Shown here piece by piece: positions 8,200 to 15,922 of a stretch of 64,000 bases of DNA. Each line of letters opens with the position of its first letter. Positions within the stretch are counted from its first letter, which is position 1. The position numbers and the translations under genes are program-made. This stretch comes from Myxococcus stipitatus (GTDB lineage: Bacteria > Myxococcota > Myxococcia > Myxococcales > Myxococcaceae), in assembly GCF_037414475.1 (NCBI RefSeq), contig NZ_CP147913.1:4588001-4652000 (forward strand). Reading direction: 5' to 3'. A model generated the notes under the pieces. It had not been told where the DNA came from. It did no database searches and saw nothing but the letters and a program-made list of their open reading frames with translations.

Positions 8200-9003
8200 T
8201 CAGCCGCCCGTGCGCTTCCAGAACTCGCGCAGCAGGATGGTGGCGAAGCGTGAGTCATTGAGGATGTACCGGCGCCACAGCCGCTTGGGCTCATTGACCA
8301 GGCGGTACAGCCACTCGAAGCCGGCCTTGGAAATCCAGGGGGGTGCGCGCTTCGCCGTGCCAGCGATGAAGTCGAACCCGGCGCCCACGCCGATGGCCAC
8401 CGTGGGCCCCAGCTTCGCCGTCACCTGCGAAATCCACACCTCCTGCTTCGGACTGCCCAGCGCGACGAAGAGCAGGTGCGGGTCCTTCTCCCGAATCCTG
8501 GCGACAATCGGGTCGTTCTGCGCGTCCCCCCCGTCGGTGCGGACCATGGGCGAATCCCAGCCCACCACCTCCACGCCGAACTTCTCGCCCACGAGCTTCG
8601 CCACCTTCTCCGCCACTCCCGGCCCCGCGCCCAACAGGAACACCCGCCACTTGCGCTCCGCGCCCAGCTTCATCAGCGGGAGAATCAGGTCCGAGCCCGC
8701 GATGCGCTCGGGCAGCGTGACGTCCATCGCCTTCGACGCCCAGACGATGGGCATCCCATCCACCACCGAAATGGTGGCGCGCGAGTACGCCTCGCGGAAC
8801 TGCGCGTTGTCCTCGGCCAGCACCACGTGGTCCACGTTGGCCGTGAAGACGTACCCGCCCTGGCGCGAGTCCACCAGGCGGCCAATCTCCAGCACCGCGT
8901 CCTCGAACGTGAGCTGGTCGATGGCGAGCTGTCCGATGTGCAAGCGCGGACGGCCCGTGGTGAACGGCGTGGACTGGGGAGACTCCGGAGTCGCGACACT
9001 CAT
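8200..9003 (-). CDS. epsA: WecG/TagA/CpsF-family glycosyltransferase EpsA
   Basis: A 267-residue GT26 (WecG/TagA/CpsF) glycosyltransferase, cytoplasmic face of the inner membrane, adding a sugar (ManNAc-type donors in characterised members) to a lipid-linked oligosaccharide. Visible motifs: TANVDHVVLAEDNAQFREAY near the N-terminus, VVDGMPIVWASK, RVFLLGAGPG, FVALGSPKQEVWI and GVGAGFDFIAGTAKRAPPWI, all family hallmarks in order. The C-terminal basic WLYRLVNEPKRLWRRY helix is the membrane-docking appendage. The start ATG overlaps the epsB stop (ATGA). Position at the end of an epsD-C-B-A run matches the M. xanthus eps locus, where this gene is epsA. Confidence 0.9.
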   Translation of the reverse strand: MSVATPESPQSTPFTTGRPRLHIGQLAIDQLTFEDAVLEIGRLVDSRQGGYVFTANVDHVVLAEDNAQFREAYSRATISVVDGMPIVWASKAMDVTLPERIAGSDLILPLMKLGAERKWRVFLLGAGPGVAEKVAKLVGEKFGVEVVGWDSPMVRTDGGDAQNDPIVARIREKDPHLLFVALGSPKQEVWISQVTAKLGPTVAIGVGAGFDFIAGTAKRAPPWISKAGFEWLYRLVNEPKRLWRRYILNDSRFATILLREFWKRTGG

Positions 9004-11357
9004 GGCTTCTTCACCGTCAAATCAAACACTGTCATCGAATAGGGCGGCAGCCGCTGGACGAGCGACCCCGCCGTCTGCGTCCCTGTCGTCTGCGGGAGGA
9101 AGCCCCCGGGCGCGCCCGAGTACCCCATCACCTTCGCTCCCGTGAGCGTCCCGCAGCCCTTCAACTCCACCCGCGCCTGCGCGGCCTGGTCCGGGTCCAG
9201 GTTCAGCACCACCGCCACCAGCTTCGTCCCCGACTCGTCACGCGAGGCGAACACGCTGGCGCCCTCGTCCGCCTTCGCTGGCACCCAGTAGTCCTGGAAG
9301 CGGCCGCCGCGCCCGTCGAAGTCCCTGAACGCTCGGAACGCCCAGTACACCGGGCTGCCGTTGGTGGGGTACTGCCAGAAGTAGGCGGAGTAGATGTTCT
9401 CCTGCGCGAAGCGGCCCAGGGCCTCGGCCTGAGCGAGTCCGCCGCTCATGTGGCCGAACGCGCCGAAGTTGTATTCGCCGATGGAGATGAGCCGGCCCGG
9501 GTAGTTCTGCGCAATCCACTCCTTGAGGCGCGGCAGGAGCCGCACGGGCTCGCCAATCCACGACTCGTCCTTGTACGTCGGGTCCCACAGGGCCCGCGTG
9601 GAGCGGATGCGCCGGGCGTTGGTCTCCGGGTCCGTGTTCCCCTCCAGCCCCACGCCCACGTTCGTCTGCGGATAGAAGTGCACGTCCAGCACGTCGAGGA
9701 TGCGCACCCCCGTCTGCTTCTCGTGGTCTCGCAACTGGCGCAGGTACCACGCGAGCAGCGGCACGTCCCCATGCGCGCGGCGGTCCGAGTGCGGCGCGCG
9801 GCCCGGGGCGAAGTCCGCCGCGGACCAGAGGTAGTTCGTCCAGCCCCACTCGGCGGGGCCCGCGATGAGCGCCTCCGGGTCCGCCTTCCGCACCGCGGTG
9901 CCGTACGCGATGGTGCGCGACATCAGCCCGTCGTACGACAGCGGCTCGGGGAACACGTCCCGGTGGGTCGTGTTCCAGAGCATGGGCTCGTTGTCGAGGA
10001 TGTACATGTGCACGCCGCGCTCGCCGCGAGTCTTGTCTCGCTCGCGGATGGCGCGAATCCACTCGGCGACGAACTCGGGGGAGGCCTCGGTGCTCGTCTG
10101 TGAGGGCGAGCTGGGCTTCAGCGCGGTCCCATCGCGGGTGAGGCCGCTGCCGGCGCCGTTGTCCTCGCCCTTCTGGGCGCCGAAGCGGGCCACGGGGAAG
10201 CCCACGGACGACGTGTCCTTGGCCACCCAGCCCAGCATCGGCACGGTGAGCGCGGAGGACATGCCGTGCTTCTGGTTGGCGTTGAGGAAGTCCTCGTAGG
10301 ACAGGCCGATGTCCACGTTCTGGAAGTACCAGTCGTTGGCCGTGTTCCAGGCGCCGCCCAGCTTCCAGTTGTAGCGGGACGTGGGGTTGCCGCCCCAGCG
10401 GCGCGTGGTCGCGCCCATCTTGTACTGGTGCTGGTCCTTCTTCTCGCGCAGGCCATCCAGGGCGATGCCGTAGATGAGCGGGCTGATGCGATGGCCGGGC
10501 GCGGTGCAGTCGATGGTCAGCTTCGTGTCGCGCCCGCTGCCCTTGCCCATGCGCCCACCGCCCGCGGCCAGCGCGGCGGCGACGTCGGGAGGCAGCGGCA
10601 CGAGCGACACTTTGTCGAAGAGCACCCAGTCCCGGCCCACGTCCTTGGACGCGCGCAGCACCACGCGGTCGAACGCATGACCGTTCGGGTTGAGCAGCTC
10701 CATGGGGATGAGGATTTCAGACCACTCGCCATCCTTGCGGACCTGGAGCTCGGAGGTGATGGGGATGCGCGGGAAGGACGTGGCGCCCTGCGCGTCCAGC
10801 CGCACCTCCAGGAACTCGCCGTAGGACGCGGGCGCGCTCAGGCGCAGGGACAGCGCTCCGAACGTCCCCTCCAGCTTGGGGCGGTACAGAATCCAGCCGC
10901 CGTAGTTGAACAGGCGCATGCGCGCTGGAGCGCCCCGAGGCAGCTCGCGCGGTGCCCAGCCGATATCGCGCCACCCGGAGGACAGGCCGCCGTCGTAGAG
11001 CGACATCAACGTGGCGGCGGCGGTCTTCTCCACCGTGTCCGACGCCTTCTGCGTGGCGGAGTCCTTCTCCGAGTCAGCGGCCGGCTTCGCCGCGGAGGAC
11101 TTTTGCGCATCAGGCGACTTCGCGGCGCTGGAGTCCTTCTCCGAGTCAGCGGCGGAGGACTTTTGCGCATCAGCCGACTTCGCGGCGCTGGAGTCCTTCT
11201 CCGAGTCAGCGGCCTTCGTCGCTGCGGGGGCATTCGCCTTCTTCGTCGCGGAGACAGCCGGCTCCGCGGCCATCGCCACCGCGCCGCCGGCGAGCAACGC
11301 GCACGTCACCACGGCCGCGCCCGTCTTGCTTCGCGCACCCTTCACACCATCCTCCAT
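9000..11357 (-). CDS. epsB: GH44-type glycoside hydrolase EpsB
   Basis: A 785-residue secreted glycosidase. After a signal peptide (VVTCALLAGGAVAMAAEPA) comes a low-complexity Ala/Ser/Asp/Lys linker (about residues 35-115) built from near-identical repeats. A carbohydrate-binding-like region follows, then the catalytic barrel from about residue 290. MYILDNEPMLWNTTHRDVF carries the Asn-Glu acid/base pair typical of family GH44, and SIGEYNFGAFGHMSGG supplies the probable nucleophile Glu. A C-terminal beta domain ends the protein. It probably trims or turns over the eps polymer in the periplasm or outside the cell. ATG at 11355-11357 has a GGGGGAG site 8 bases upstream. The stop overlaps the start of epsA. 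Confidence 0.85.
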   Translation of the reverse strand: MEDGVKGARSKTGAAVVTCALLAGGAVAMAAEPAVSATKKANAPAATKAADSEKDSSAAKSADAQKSSAADSEKDSSAAKSPDAQKSSAAKPAADSEKDSATQKASDTVEKTAAATLMSLYDGGLSSGWRDIGWAPRELPRGAPARMRLFNYGGWILYRPKLEGTFGALSLRLSAPASYGEFLEVRLDAQGATSFPRIPITSELQVRKDGEWSEILIPMELLNPNGHAFDRVVLRASKDVGRDWVLFDKVSLVPLPPDVAAALAAGGGRMGKGSGRDTKLTIDCTAPGHRISPLIYGIALDGLREKKDQHQYKMGATTRRWGGNPTSRYNWKLGGAWNTANDWYFQNVDIGLSYEDFLNANQKHGMSSALTVPMLGWVAKDTSSVGFPVARFGAQKGEDNGAGSGLTRDGTALKPSSPSQTSTEASPEFVAEWIRAIRERDKTRGERGVHMYILDNEPMLWNTTHRDVFPEPLSYDGLMSRTIAYGTAVRKADPEALIAGPAEWGWTNYLWSAADFAPGRAPHSDRRAHGDVPLLAWYLRQLRDHEKQTGVRILDVLDVHFYPQTNVGVGLEGNTDPETNARRIRSTRALWDPTYKDESWIGEPVRLLPRLKEWIAQNYPGRLISIGEYNFGAFGHMSGGLAQAEALGRFAQENIYSAYFWQYPTNGSPVYWAFRAFRDFDGRGGRFQDYWVPAKADEGASVFASRDESGTKLVAVVLNLDPDQAAQARVELKGCGTLTGAKVMGYSGAPGGFLPQTTGTQTAGSLVQRLPPYSMTVFDLTVKKP
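11092..11211. repeat. 60-bp direct tandem repeat in the epsB linker
   Basis: Two head-to-tail 60-bp copies (11092-11151 and 11152-11211) that differ at a single base (G or C after GCGCATCAG), preceded at 11060-11081 by part of a third. The unit is 20 codons, so copy-number change would keep epsB in frame and only lengthen or shorten the linker. Confidence 0.9.
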
Positions 11358-11393
11358 GTGCTCATCTCCCCCGATGCGAGTGTGAGGCGAGCC

Positions 11394-11957
11394 TCACAGC
11401 ACCACGTCGTCGGTGTCCTTGCGCGGAAAGATGCGAGCGGGAATGCCCACGGCCACGCTGTCGGGTGGGACGTCCTGGAGCACCACGGCGTTCGCGCCGA
11501 TGCGCGAGCGCGCGCCGATGCGCACCGGCCCCAGGATGCGGGCTCCGGCGCCAATCCAGACGTCGTCCTCGATGGTGGGGTAGCCGTTGTCCTTGGCGGT
11601 GCCCACGGTGTTGTTGCCGTAGAAGCGCACCCGGTCGCCGATGCGCGCATCGCCGCCGATGACGACGCCCAGGCTGTGCACGAAGTACACGCCCTTGCCG
11701 AGCGTGACCTCCTTGCCAATCTCAATCCCCATCACCGCCGTCTGCGCCACGCGCAGCACGTGGTTGACCAGGGGGATGTGGTAGTCGAGCGCGGCCTCAC
11801 GGGCGCGATTGAGCGCGGTGATGCGGTACGAGTCACTGCTCAGCACCACCTTGGCGATGGCCTTCGCGTCCATGCCGCCACCGGCGGCCCTGGCCAGCTC
11901 GCGTGCGTCGGAGACGAGCGAACCGAGGAGCGAGCGCTTTTCCTTCATGATGTTCAT
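11394..11957 (-). CDS. epsC: serine O-acetyltransferase-like hexapeptide protein EpsC
   Basis: A 187-residue CysE-type acetyltransferase. The N-terminal helical part is followed by a left-handed beta helix with hexapeptide repeats: GIEIGKEVTLGKGVYFVHS, VIGGDARIGDRVRFYGNNTVG, TIEDDVWIGAGARILGPVRIG and ARSRIGANAVVLQDVPPDSVAVGIPAR. The last block is the CysE/NodL acceptor and acetyl-CoA region. In a polysaccharide locus it more likely acetylates a sugar precursor or the polymer than serine, and the M. xanthus counterpart epsC is annotated the same way. The first ATG overlaps the epsD stop (ATGA); a second ATG nine bases later has better spacing to the AGGGGGAG site. Confidence 0.85.
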   Translation of the reverse strand: MNIMKEKRSLLGSLVSDARELARAAGGGMDAKAIAKVVLSSDSYRITALNRAREAALDYHIPLVNHVLRVAQTAVMGIEIGKEVTLGKGVYFVHSLGVVIGGDARIGDRVRFYGNNTVGTAKDNGYPTIEDDVWIGAGARILGPVRIGARSRIGANAVVLQDVPPDSVAVGIPARIFPRKDTDDVVL

Positions 11958-12976
11958 CTCCCCCTCTGGCCCTGGAGGTAGCGGGCCACTTCCCGGGCGA
12001 TGCCCGTCCATCCGCCGGCCTCGCTGCGCGCGCCGCGGAGGTATTCCATGCCGTACACCACGGACGTGCCCGCGAACGCGGCCTTCTCCAGGCCCAGGTT
12101 GTCAGCGGCCTTCGCCGCGTGCATCACCGCGCCCGTGAGCAGCCGCGTGGCCTGAGGCGCCACCACGGTCGCCGCGAGCAGCGGGCGCGCGAGCGGATGG
12201 GTCTCGAACAAGAGCCGCCACGGATTGACGCCGCGCACGTCCGGGTGCTTGCGCGCCACCTGCGTGTCGAACATGCCGTAGCGGTTGGCGCGCTTGAGCC
12301 AGCGCTCGAAGGAGACGTGGTCGCTTCCATGCAACACATACGCGTCGCTGGCGAAGACGAATGAGCAGCCCGCCTTCTCCAGGCGCACGCCCAGCTCCAC
12401 GTCCTCGGACTGGCCCAGCGACTTGTCGAAGCCGCCCACGCCCACGTAGTCCTGGCGGCGGAAGGACACGTTGCCGGTGTACAGGTGATTGCCGCAGGCG
12501 CGAGCGCCGGGGGCGGAGAGCTCCTCCGCCATGCGGTGGTTGAGGTACGCGTACCAGCGCTCGAACAGCGGCATGTCGCCGATGGACGGGTCCGGCCGGA
12601 TGCGGCCGAGCACCACGTTCCGCGAGCCCGGGGGATGCTGCTCCAGGTGCCGTTCGAGGAAGTCGGGGGCCACCTGCATGTCGTCGTCGGTGACGAGGAC
12701 CACCTCACCCCGGGCGGCGAGCACGCCCCGGTGCCGTGCGGCGGCGGCGCCCGCGTTGGCCTGCACCTCCACTCGCAAGGTGAAGGGGTGCGATTGAGCG
12801 AGCAGTGGCTCGCGGACGGGCTCCTTGGAGCCATCATCCACCACGACGACTTCGAACTCGTCGGGTGTCAGCGTCTGTCCGTCGAACTGCTCCAGCAGCC
12901 GGGAGATGAGCGGCAGCCGGTTGAAGGTGGCGACAACGACGCTGAGGCGGGGCGTGGGGGCGTCCGAGGGCGTCAT
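11954..12976 (-). CDS. epsD: family 2 glycosyltransferase EpsD
   Basis: A 340-residue GT-A glycosyltransferase. SVVVATFNRLPLISRLLEQF opens the fold, EFEVVVVDDGS gives the nucleotide-binding Asp residues, and VLVTDDDMQVAPDFLERHL is the DxD metal site at about residues 92-110. GVGGFDKSLGQSEDVELGVRLEKAG carries the ED acid motif. No transmembrane segments are obvious, so it is a cytoplasmic, membrane-associated enzyme building the eps repeat unit on undecaprenyl phosphate. Start and stop overlap both neighbours by four bases (ATGA), showing tight coupling with the BY-kinase-like gene and with epsC. Confidence 0.9.
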   Translation of the reverse strand: MTPSDAPTPRLSVVVATFNRLPLISRLLEQFDGQTLTPDEFEVVVVDDGSKEPVREPLLAQSHPFTLRVEVQANAGAAAARHRGVLAARGEVVLVTDDDMQVAPDFLERHLEQHPPGSRNVVLGRIRPDPSIGDMPLFERWYAYLNHRMAEELSAPGARACGNHLYTGNVSFRRQDYVGVGGFDKSLGQSEDVELGVRLEKAGCSFVFASDAYVLHGSDHVSFERWLKRANRYGMFDTQVARKHPDVRGVNPWRLLFETHPLARPLLAATVVAPQATRLLTGAVMHAAKAADNLGLEKAAFAGTSVVYGMEYLRGARSEAGGWTGIAREVARYLQGQRGR

Positions 12977-13500
12977 GGCTTCTTCTTCTTCCTGAAGGAG
13001 GGCAGCCAGCCCTTCTTCTTGAGCTGGGGAAAGGTGACGCTGCCCACGAAGCGATCCGCGCCGATGAACTCCATCGTCTTGTTCGCCGAGCCGAAGTCCG
13101 TCTCTCCCAGGGTGACACACAGGAGGACGCCATCGGCGGCGAGCGCCAGGGGCAGGCTGGCGGGGCGGGTGAGGACGGAGTCGATGATGACGACGACACG
13201 CTCGCCCCGGCTCACGCGCTCGCGCAGCTCCAGCACGCGACGAGGTGCCTCGGCGGGGGCGATTCCGGTGGCGTCTTCCAGGTGAATCTTCTGCGTGGCC
13301 GCATAGGGGGCGCCGGCCTCGAGGATGGCGGTGGCCGCCTCCAGGGCGGGGGCGCCTGGGTGCGCGGGGACCACGGTGAGGTAGGCCCAGCCGCGGCGTT
13401 CCAGGGCGAACCACAACCGTTGCAGTGCCGGAGCGGGCACGGTGCTGTCGGAACCCTCGGCGCTCGAGGAACTGGGAGGTGCACTGGAATCGGCGGCCAT
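12973..13500 (-). CDS. degenerate BY-kinase/CpsD-like P-loop protein
   Basis: A 175-residue protein without signal peptide. The core reads AYLTVVPAHPGAPALEAATAI, where a CpsD/Wzc kinase would have a Walker A lysine loop; the expected GxGKT is absent. The second half keeps the kinase pattern: GERVVVIIDSVL in the position of the Walker B-type IIIDTPP, then LALAADGVLLCVTLGETDFGSANKTMEFIG and a final GSVTF strand. The C-terminus is basic (LKKKGWLPSFRKKKKP) and has no tyrosine cluster. It therefore looks like a BY-kinase domain that has lost ATP binding. It heads the epsD-C-B-A operon, and the stop overlaps epsD. A role as a non-catalytic partner of the kinase-less EpsV is inference. Confidence 0.55.
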   Translation of the reverse strand: MAADSSAPPSSSSAEGSDSTVPAPALQRLWFALERRGWAYLTVVPAHPGAPALEAATAILEAGAPYAATQKIHLEDATGIAPAEAPRRVLELRERVSRGERVVVIIDSVLTRPASLPLALAADGVLLCVTLGETDFGSANKTMEFIGADRFVGSVTFPQLKKKGWLPSFRKKKKP

Positions 13501-13666
13501 GGAGCGCTGCCCGGTATAGCGCAACGCGTGGCGACCTCCCAACGACCTGGCCGGACGGAAAGAAGAGAGGGTGACATTCGACCTGGCCTCAGGACTCCCT
13601 GTGTTCTCCATCAGGGACATGGGGGGCGTGGGGGCGAGCGTGTTGTGGGGGCGAGCGTGTTATGGA

Positions 13667-14899
13667 ATGGCCGTGCGGAAAATTGGCTATCTCATCCCCG
13701 AGTTCCCTGGACAGACGCACATCTTTTTCTGGCGTGAGCTGCAGGCGCTGCCAGGCAAGGGGGTGGCTCCAGAGCTGGTCTCCACGCGGCCGCCGCCCGC
13801 GCGAATCATCTCCCACAGCTGGGCGCGCGAGGCGATGTCGCGCACGGAGTACCTTGCGCCGCCGGGCCCGCTGGGCATGGTGAAGGCGGCGGCGGAGGTT
13901 GCGCGCGCGATGCCCACGGGGTGGGCGCGTTGCCTGGCGTCCATTGCTCGGGCGGAGGGGTTGGACGCGAAGGGTCGCGCGCAACTGCTGGGCTTCGCGG
14001 TGATGGGCGGGAGGTTGGCGTCGCTGGCGCGTGAGCGTGGGTGGTCTCACGTGCATGTGCATTCGTGCGCCAACGCGGCGCACGTGGCGCTGTTCGCGAA
14101 CCTGTTGTCGGGGCTGACGTACAGCATGACGCTGCACGGGCCGCTGGACGACTACGGGCCGAACCAGAAGGAGAAGTGGCGTCACGCGAAGTTTGCATTT
14201 GTCATCACGAAGAAGCTCCTGGGCGAGGTGAACCAGGAGCTGGCGGGGCATCTGCCCGCGAGCATCGAACTGGCGCCGATGGGGGTGGAGCTGAGCAAGT
14301 TCAACCGCTCGGTGCCGTACGCGGCGTGGACGGGGGAGGGGCCGCTGCGCATCTTCTCGTGTGGCCGACTCAATCCGTGCAAGGGGCACGCGGACCTCAT
14401 CGACGCGGTGGGGGTCTTGCGTGCGAAGGGCATCGACGCGCGGCTGGCCATCGCGGGTGAGGACGAGGCGGGCGGCACGACGTACCGCAAGGTGCTGGAG
14501 GCGAAGCTCGCGGAGACGAAGCTGGGTGACGCGGTGACGTTGCTGGGCGCGGTGAGCGAGGACAAGGTGCGGGGCGAAATCGAGCGCGCGCACATCTTCT
14601 CGCTGGCGAGTCTTCAGGAACCGCTGGGTGTGGCCATCATGGAGGCCATGGCCATGCGCGCGCCGGTGGTGGTGACGGGGGCGGGCGGGGTGAAGGAGTT
14701 GGTGGATGACGGCGTGGACGGGTTGCTCGTGCCGCCGCAGGCGCCGCTCGTGTTGGCGGAGAAGTTGGAGAAGCTGGCCCGGAATCCCGCCGAGGCAGAG
14801 CGCCTGGGCGAGGCGGGCCGTCGCAAGGTGGAGACGCAGTTCAGCAGCGAGCGCAGCGCGGACATGCTGGCGTTGATGCTTCAGCGCGCGGTGGTCTGA
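13667..14899 (+). CDS. epsE: GT4-family glycosyltransferase EpsE
   Basis: A 410-residue GT-B glycosyltransferase. The N-domain starts RKIGYLIPEFPGQTHIFFWREL. The acceptor side has HVHVHSCANAAHVALFA and TYSMTLHGPLDDYG. The donor domain shows RIFSCGRLNPCKGHADLIDAV, RLAIAGEDEAGG, and the EX7E-type retaining motif in FSLASLQEPLGVAIMEAMAM with Glu residues about eight apart. Soluble and cytoplasmic, it adds a sugar to the eps repeat unit. It is transcribed divergently from the BY-kinase-like gene; the 166 bases between them should hold both promoters. ATG 13667 is used; a GTG two codons on is possible. Position and family match epsE of M. xanthus. Confidence 0.9.
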   Translation: MAVRKIGYLIPEFPGQTHIFFWRELQALPGKGVAPELVSTRPPPARIISHSWAREAMSRTEYLAPPGPLGMVKAAAEVARAMPTGWARCLASIARAEGLDAKGRAQLLGFAVMGGRLASLARERGWSHVHVHSCANAAHVALFANLLSGLTYSMTLHGPLDDYGPNQKEKWRHAKFAFVITKKLLGEVNQELAGHLPASIELAPMGVELSKFNRSVPYAAWTGEGPLRIFSCGRLNPCKGHADLIDAVGVLRAKGIDARLAIAGEDEAGGTTYRKVLEAKLAETKLGDAVTLLGAVSEDKVRGEIERAHIFSLASLQEPLGVAIMEAMAMRAPVVVTGAGGVKELVDDGVDGLLVPPQAPLVLAEKLEKLARNPAEAERLGEAGRRKVETQFSSERSADMLALMLQRAVV

Positions 14900-14911
14900 G
14901 CGCGGCGGCGC

Positions 14912-15619
14912 ATGAGCACCCAAGGTGGAGATTGGACGGAGGAGGAGACGCGAGCCGCGGTGGCGAGCTACTTCTCCATGCTCGCCCAGCATCAGACGGG
15001 GCAGGCCTTCAACAAGGCCGCCGAGAGGCGGTTGCTACTAGCGGGGCCGCTGAGCGCTCGGACCAATGGGTCCATCGAGTTCAAGTTTCAAAACATCTCA
15101 CACATTCTCCACGAGATGGGGCGGCCCTGGCTTGAAGGGTACGCTCCAGGGCGCGGCTCCTATGCGGCACCGCTGAAGCTCGAGGTTGAGCGAGTTCTCC
15201 AACTCGAACTCAGCGCGCTGGCCGAGCCGACCGCCGAGCGCGATGTTCTCGAGGAGCGCACGGTCCGCATTCTCAAGTCAGGCCCCGTCCCTCGGCCCGC
15301 GGGGCATGCAGTTCCTCGCACCACCGAGATATTAGGACAGCGCGTCTTCCTGCGGGATTCGCAGGTGCGGGCCTTCGTGCTCCAGGAGGCCAACGGGCAT
15401 TGTGACGCATGCCGTGGGCCGGCTCCCTTCATGACCGCCGATGGGGTGCCATACCTGGAAGTCCACCACGTGCGCCTCTTGGCGAAGGGGGGAAGCGACC
15501 GTCCCGAGAACACCGTGGCCCTCTGCCCCAACTGCCACCGCCGATTGCACCTGGGGCGCGATGCGGCGGAGGTGCGGGAACGGCTGTACGCCCAGGTGAC
15601 GCGGCTCATCCGCGAGTAG
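14912..15619 (+). CDS. HNH endonuclease
   Basis: A 235-residue protein. The C-terminal HNH/McrA-type nuclease domain reads GHCDACRG, then YLEVHHVRLLAKGGSDRPENTVALCPNCHRRLHLG: two CxxC pairs for structural zinc, the HH catalytic pair, the central Asn and the final His. The N-terminal 130 residues (TEEETRAAVASYFSML, EFKFQNISHILHEMG) form a conserved helper region of unknown role seen in stand-alone HNH proteins. It starts 12 bases after epsE in the same direction. Its codons are a little less GC-biased than its neighbours (for example CTACTAGCG and AAGTTTCAAAAC), suggesting later acquisition. Defence or mobile-element origin is likely, and a role in polysaccharide synthesis is not. Confidence 0.85.
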   Translation: MSTQGGDWTEEETRAAVASYFSMLAQHQTGQAFNKAAERRLLLAGPLSARTNGSIEFKFQNISHILHEMGRPWLEGYAPGRGSYAAPLKLEVERVLQLELSALAEPTAERDVLEERTVRILKSGPVPRPAGHAVPRTTEILGQRVFLRDSQVRAFVLQEANGHCDACRGPAPFMTADGVPYLEVHHVRLLAKGGSDRPENTVALCPNCHRRLHLGRDAAEVRERLYAQVTRLIRE

Positions 15620-15922
15620 TCGTCGCGCACTGAGCAACGACGCGCCGTGTGGCGATGTGCCCATGCGCCGCATGACGCCTGGCGGCACTCAAGGCGAGCA
15701 GCCGCCTCATTGGTGCCGCGCGTGCGGAGCGGGCTTTGGGGCTCGGTGCGCGAACGGGAGGACATGCCATCGCGTCCCTGACTCCCTACGTTGATGCGCG
15801 ATGGAGTCCTTCCGTGTCTCGCAGTACGCAGGACGGCCGGGCGTCCGGGCCATGTGTCCCTGGGGGAGGGACAGGCCGAGGGGCCATGGGAGGCTGACCG
15901 TTGGCGCCGCGCTGATTATGCG

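Noticed and set aside
14912-15619. Mobile intron or insertion sequence around the HNH gene
   Set aside because: No group I/II intron structure, terminal inverted repeats or target duplications could be seen; only a stand-alone HNH gene is supported.
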